Assembly: GCA_016745055.1 (NCBI GenBank)
Contig: JADGDF010000017.1
Span: 1-41,512 of the forward strand
Reading direction: 5' to 3'
DNA: 41,512 nucleotides
DNA from: Thiotrichaceae bacterium
GTDB taxonomy: Bacteria; Pseudomonadota; Gammaproteobacteria; Beggiatoales; Beggiatoaceae
Shown here: positions 38,974 to 41,512 of the stretch, one piece after another
Position numbering within the stretch: the first letter of the stretch is position 1
Layout: the number at the start of each line of letters is the position of its first letter
The notes under the pieces: generated by a model
Database searches by the model: none
What the model was told of the DNA's origin: nothing
What the model saw: the letters and a program-made list of their open reading frames with translations, nothing else
Translations under genes and position numbers: made by a program

Positions 38974-39001
38974 AAAAACCGAGTTTAAACTCGGTTTTTT
39001 T
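38974..39001 (+). terminator. Rho-independent terminator closing the ribosomal block
   Basis: The perfect palindrome CCGAGTTTAAACTCGG (38979-38994) is flanked by AAAAA on the left and TTTTTTT on the right, so it can act in both directions. Confidence 0.95.
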
Positions 39002-39086
39002 GTGGATAAATTTTGTGATTAATGTAATTGATTTGCTTATCTTTTTTGAATGTTTTAACCTCTATTGTTCAATCATTTCTTTTTTA

Positions 39087-39161
39087 GGGCAGACACGCTG
39101 GTCTGCCCCTACAGACTCCACGTACTCATAAACCGTAGGGGCGAAACCTATGTGTTCGCCC
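39087..39161. repeat. REP-like double hairpin element
   Basis: Two GC-rich hairpins about 45 bases apart in an AT-rich gap: GGGCAGAC (39087-39094) with GTCTGCCC (39101-39108), and GGGCGAA (39139-39145) with TTCGCCC (39155-39161). CCCCTAC and GTAGGGG at the inner edges (39105-39111 and 39135-39141) are also complementary, so the pair can fold as one larger structure. The gap 39002-39328 otherwise shows no gene. Such motifs recur in genomes of filamentous sulfur bacteria and cyanobacteria, from memory rather than from a search. Confidence 0.75.
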
Positions 39162-39328
39162 GTTTCCCCCCTTAATGTTGAATGACTTCCAATATACTTT
39201 ATTATTTTATAATAATCTTCTATACCTCCAAAATAAATAGTTGTATATTTTTTATAACTATAATTCATAGTAGATAAAGTAACTTTAAATTCAATAAGTT
39301 ATCTTAATTACTTTTTTTTGGAGGATTT

Positions 39329-40666
39329 ATGTCAAAAATACCTATCAGCCTTGCTTACTTTAGTCTTTGTTTATCCATCATTTTACCACATGAAGCTCAA
39401 GCCATTTCTCCTGCACGTTGTGATACGGTGTATGCCGTTCATGGATAGCCAGTTTTTTACCTACCGATTAAGCACGCATACGCTTAAAGCGCTTGGAAAA
39501 AGACATCGTGCTTATAACATTGAAGGTTTGAGTGTTCATCCGGATACTCAGTTTTATATGCCTCTTCTGGTAATCCTGATGCCAAACTTTATACGGTGGA
39601 TGCGCAAACAGGTGATTTGTCTGTGATTGGAAATATCGGGTTTGATAAGGTGGTTGCTTTGGCCTTTCGACCGGACGGAAGTTTATGGGGATGGTCTCAA
39701 CAGGGCTTATTGGAAATTGATATGGCAACAGGAAAAGGCACATTGATTTTGCCTGGGAACTATGCCATTCAGGGGTTAACTTGGGATCAGTTGGGCAACG
39801 TATTATTCGCCGTGGCTGAAGATACACCTGAACACAGTACCTTGTGGGCTTGGATGTATGACAGTGATAGTTGATTTATGATGTGTGAACATTTGCCTAA
39901 AAAGGTTGAAGCGTTGGAAACCCGTCCTGATGGCTTATTTGCTTATGGATTTCACAATGATGAGCAATTGCGTACTCACACGTATGACACAACTAATTGT
40001 GAGACATTGGAACACAAACGCATTAACACCCCTTTCAAAGATGTTGAAGGCATTGCCTGGCCTGGTTCTAAATGTGTGTTATCCAATACAGAGCTGTTAC
40101 GCGATTATTTAGAAAGTGAAGGTTATCAAAATATTGTGATTGGTGATGATGGTCATATTTCTGCAGAATTGGATGGGGAAACGCATTTGGCGCAATTGGA
40201 CAGTGAGGTTATTCAAGGCACTCCTTCTGGCAGTGATCAGTTAATTGTGACTGACATTGCCGACGCCAATAATGATGGTTTTAATGATTTTCGTCTTACC
40301 TATCCCAGTGGTGAGCAGCAAACGATGTTTTATTTTGGCTCAGAGTCTCAGCAACCACCCGTGAGAGAGGATGTGGTGATTTGGAATTTATGGGATGAAA
40401 TGAATGCGACGTTAGTGGCGGGTGATGTACAAACGGCCATCAGTTATTTAACTGTCAGTGCTCAAAGAAAGTATCAACCGGTATTTGAAGCGTTGTTACC
40501 TCATATGTCCGAAATCGTAGGCAGTTATTCGCCTTTGGGTAAGGTGTTTATTATTGAGGATATGGCTGAATTTGTGGTTTATCGGGAAATAAAAGGCGAG
40601 CTAAAAATGTTTTTTGTCTATTACCTCAAAGGTGAAGATGGCGTATGGCGGTTGTCTGCGATGTAA
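39329..40666 (+). pseudogene. Secreted beta-propeller-like protein gene broken by two indels and a stop
   Basis: ATG 39329 follows GGAGG and encodes a signal peptide ending near AQA/ISPARC. The frame breaks at 39446 (TAG), but deleting one G at 39443-39444 restores VYAVHDSQFFTYRL. It shifts back near 39552-39557, where adding one T in the TTTT run joins DTQF to LYASSGNPDAKLYTVD. An in-frame TGA (39872-39874) then separates the first half from 39875 onward, which continues in the same frame (FMMCEHLPKKVEALETRPDGLFAYG). Repaired, it would be about 445 residues: repeated propeller-type strands (TVDAQTGDLSVIGNIG, LAFRPDGSLWGWS), a DANNDGFNDF calcium-like loop, and a C-terminal about 100-residue NTF2-like domain ending DGVWRLSAM. 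Sequencing error is possible for the indels. The piece 39878-40666 could still be translated alone, but lacks a signal peptide. Confidence 0.85.
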
Positions 40667-40688
40667 GCCGTGTTAATGTAATCATCCA

Positions 40689-40765
40689 TGTAGGATTAGG
40701 ATGCGCTGATGTCAGGAAGCGCATCTGTCGCGATTGATGCGCTTCGTTCCTCAGCACATCCTACA
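40689..40765. repeat. REP/BIME-like palindromic element
   Basis: 77 bases with inverted ends TGTAGGAT (40689-40696) and ATCCTACA (40758-40765). Inner complementary segments are GCGCTGA with TCAGCAC and AGGAAGCGCATC with GATGCGCTTCGTTCCT. It lies between the pseudogene and the lipoprotein gene and overlaps a spurious upstream extension of the latter. Confidence 0.8.
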
Positions 40766-40792
40766 AGTTTTTTTAATTTTAGAGGTTTAAAG

Positions 40793-41272
40793 ATGAGATA
40801 TAAATTTCTCTACTTTTTGCTATTGATGTTATCACTGACAGCTTGTGCTCCACCTGTCTATTTTGCCAGTGGCTTTAGAGGACAAGTTATCGACGAACAA
40901 ACGGGTGAACCACTTGAAAAAGTGATTGTTGTTGCTGTATGGGAAGCAGGTGGCGTTGGTTTTGGTGATACAGGGCTTGACCAACGGTTACGTGTTTATG
41001 AAGCCATTACTGACAGTCAGGGGTATTTCACTGTTCCGTCGGGGCTTGCTTTACGAAATCCCTTTACCAGATCGCCTGAAGGGGCTTATTTACACGCATT
41101 TAAGTCTGGTTATTTAGCTGGATTTGTCAGTGGATACCGGCCATATCGACTTAAGCCACTGTCAGAAGATATTAGCGTTGAAGAACAAGCCGTTGAACTT
41201 TCTGCTGTTTTTAATTCCATTGTTGATAACAGCGATTCGCAAGATTGGAAACTGTATCCACGCATGTTATAG
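40793..41272 (+). CDS. Predicted lipoprotein with carboxypeptidase-regulatory-like domain
   Basis: 159 residues from ATG 40793. An in-frame ATG at 40709 was rejected because it lies in the palindromic repeat and would bury the lipoprotein signal. The signal MRYKFLYFLLLMLSLTAC gives lipidated Cys18. The mature part opens GFRGQVIDEQTGEPLEKVIVVAVW and continues to AITDSQGYFTVPSG, the beta-sandwich pattern of carboxypeptidase-regulatory-like (transthyretin-like) domains, common in cell-envelope proteins. AGAGG lies about 9 bases before ATG. The stop is only 8 bases from the transposase stop. Function unknown. Confidence 0.85.
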   Translation: MRYKFLYFLLLMLSLTACAPPVYFASGFRGQVIDEQTGEPLEKVIVVAVWEAGGVGFGDTGLDQRLRVYEAITDSQGYFTVPSGLALRNPFTRSPEGAYLHAFKSGYLAGFVSGYRPYRLKPLSEDISVEEQAVELSAVFNSIVDNSDSQDWKLYPRML

Positions 41273-41280
41273 CTAGCGCA

Positions 41281-41512
41281 TTATAATTTGTCAGTATTGA
41301 AATGAAGAGTAAATAGGGTATCGACATCGCAGCGTTCTCGTTTGCGAATAGCCTTAGCTTGAGCCCATTTTTTCTCAATAGGATTAAATTGAGGGCTATA
41401 GGGAGGCAAAAACTCAAGTAAAGTGCCTGATTCTTCAATTGCCGTTATCATGTCAGCTCGTTTGTGGAAGCTGGCATTATCCATGATAAGTACTGCCTTT
41501 TCAGGTAATACG
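41281..41512 (-). mobile_element. IS630-family transposase, C-terminal part (N-terminus off window)
   Basis: The minus strand is open from the window edge to a TAA at 41283-41281. Seen: VLIMDNASFHK, which holds the second catalytic Asp of the DDE triad, LLEFLPPYSPQFNPIEKKWAQAKAI, which holds the catalytic Glu, and a short tail ending FNTDKL. This is the classic end of IS630/Tc1-mariner transposases. The element's outer end should lie just left of 41281, very close to the stop codon of the neighbouring lipoprotein gene (41272), but no complete inverted repeat can be judged without the other end. Confidence 0.93.

Noticed and set aside
39329..39600. Programmed ribosomal frameshifting
   Set aside because: Two opposite shifts would be needed with no slippery heptamer at the first site, and a third in-frame stop follows; pseudogene or sequence error is simpler.
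40709..40792. ATG 40709 as the start of the terminal lipoprotein
   Set aside because: The extra 28 residues are encoded by a palindromic repeat and would hide the lipoprotein signal; ATG 40793 has a good AGAGG site.

Overview
The window comes from an AT-rich gammaproteobacterium. Protein content and a Calvin-cycle-type class II fructose-bisphosphate aldolase suggest a Beggiatoa-like member of the Thiotrichales; this is an inference from protein style, not from a marker search. Families of short GC-rich palindromes sit between AT-rich genes, which also fits that group.

Layout. (1) 1-2097, minus: a membrane hybrid sensor histidine kinase whose C-terminus runs off the left edge. (2) 2473-15591, plus: an accessory locus of four large exported or membrane-anchored proteins plus a small DUF559 (Vsr-like) endonuclease. 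Every gene boundary in this locus is filled by a paired-hairpin element of about 120-150 bp (5757-5901, 9158-9276, 9638-9786, 13443-13593). The nuclease gene lies exactly between two of these elements and its last codons are read out of one of them. (3) 15787-19759, minus: ETF-ubiquinone oxidoreductase, HemJ, fructose-bisphosphate aldolase and a small lipoprotein. (4) 20103-23714, plus: a SWIM-SNF2 helicase-like ATPase. (5) 23955-38949, plus: tRNA-Tyr, tRNA-Gly and tRNA-Thr, then tuf and the complete S10, spc and alpha ribosomal clusters through rplQ, closed by a strong terminator at 38974-39001. (6) 38950-41512: palindromic repeats, a secreted beta-propeller-like gene broken by three lesions, a small lipoprotein, and the C-terminal part of an IS630-type transposase running off the right edge.

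How the parts work together. The ribosomal block is housekeeping in canonical order from rpsJ to rplQ. Its front end is unusual: the tRNA-tuf arrangement familiar from tufB loci runs directly into rpsJ, so the usual str-operon genes and the S10 leader are absent. The secreted locus is the main novelty. Its proteins are mosaics of Ig-like, InlB-B-like, beta-solenoid, beta/gamma-crystallin-like and HEAT modules, and two of them share an unnamed domain. This suggests cell-surface or periplasmic proteins made from one tightly packed gene array punctuated by hairpins. No enzymatic function can be assigned to these four proteins.
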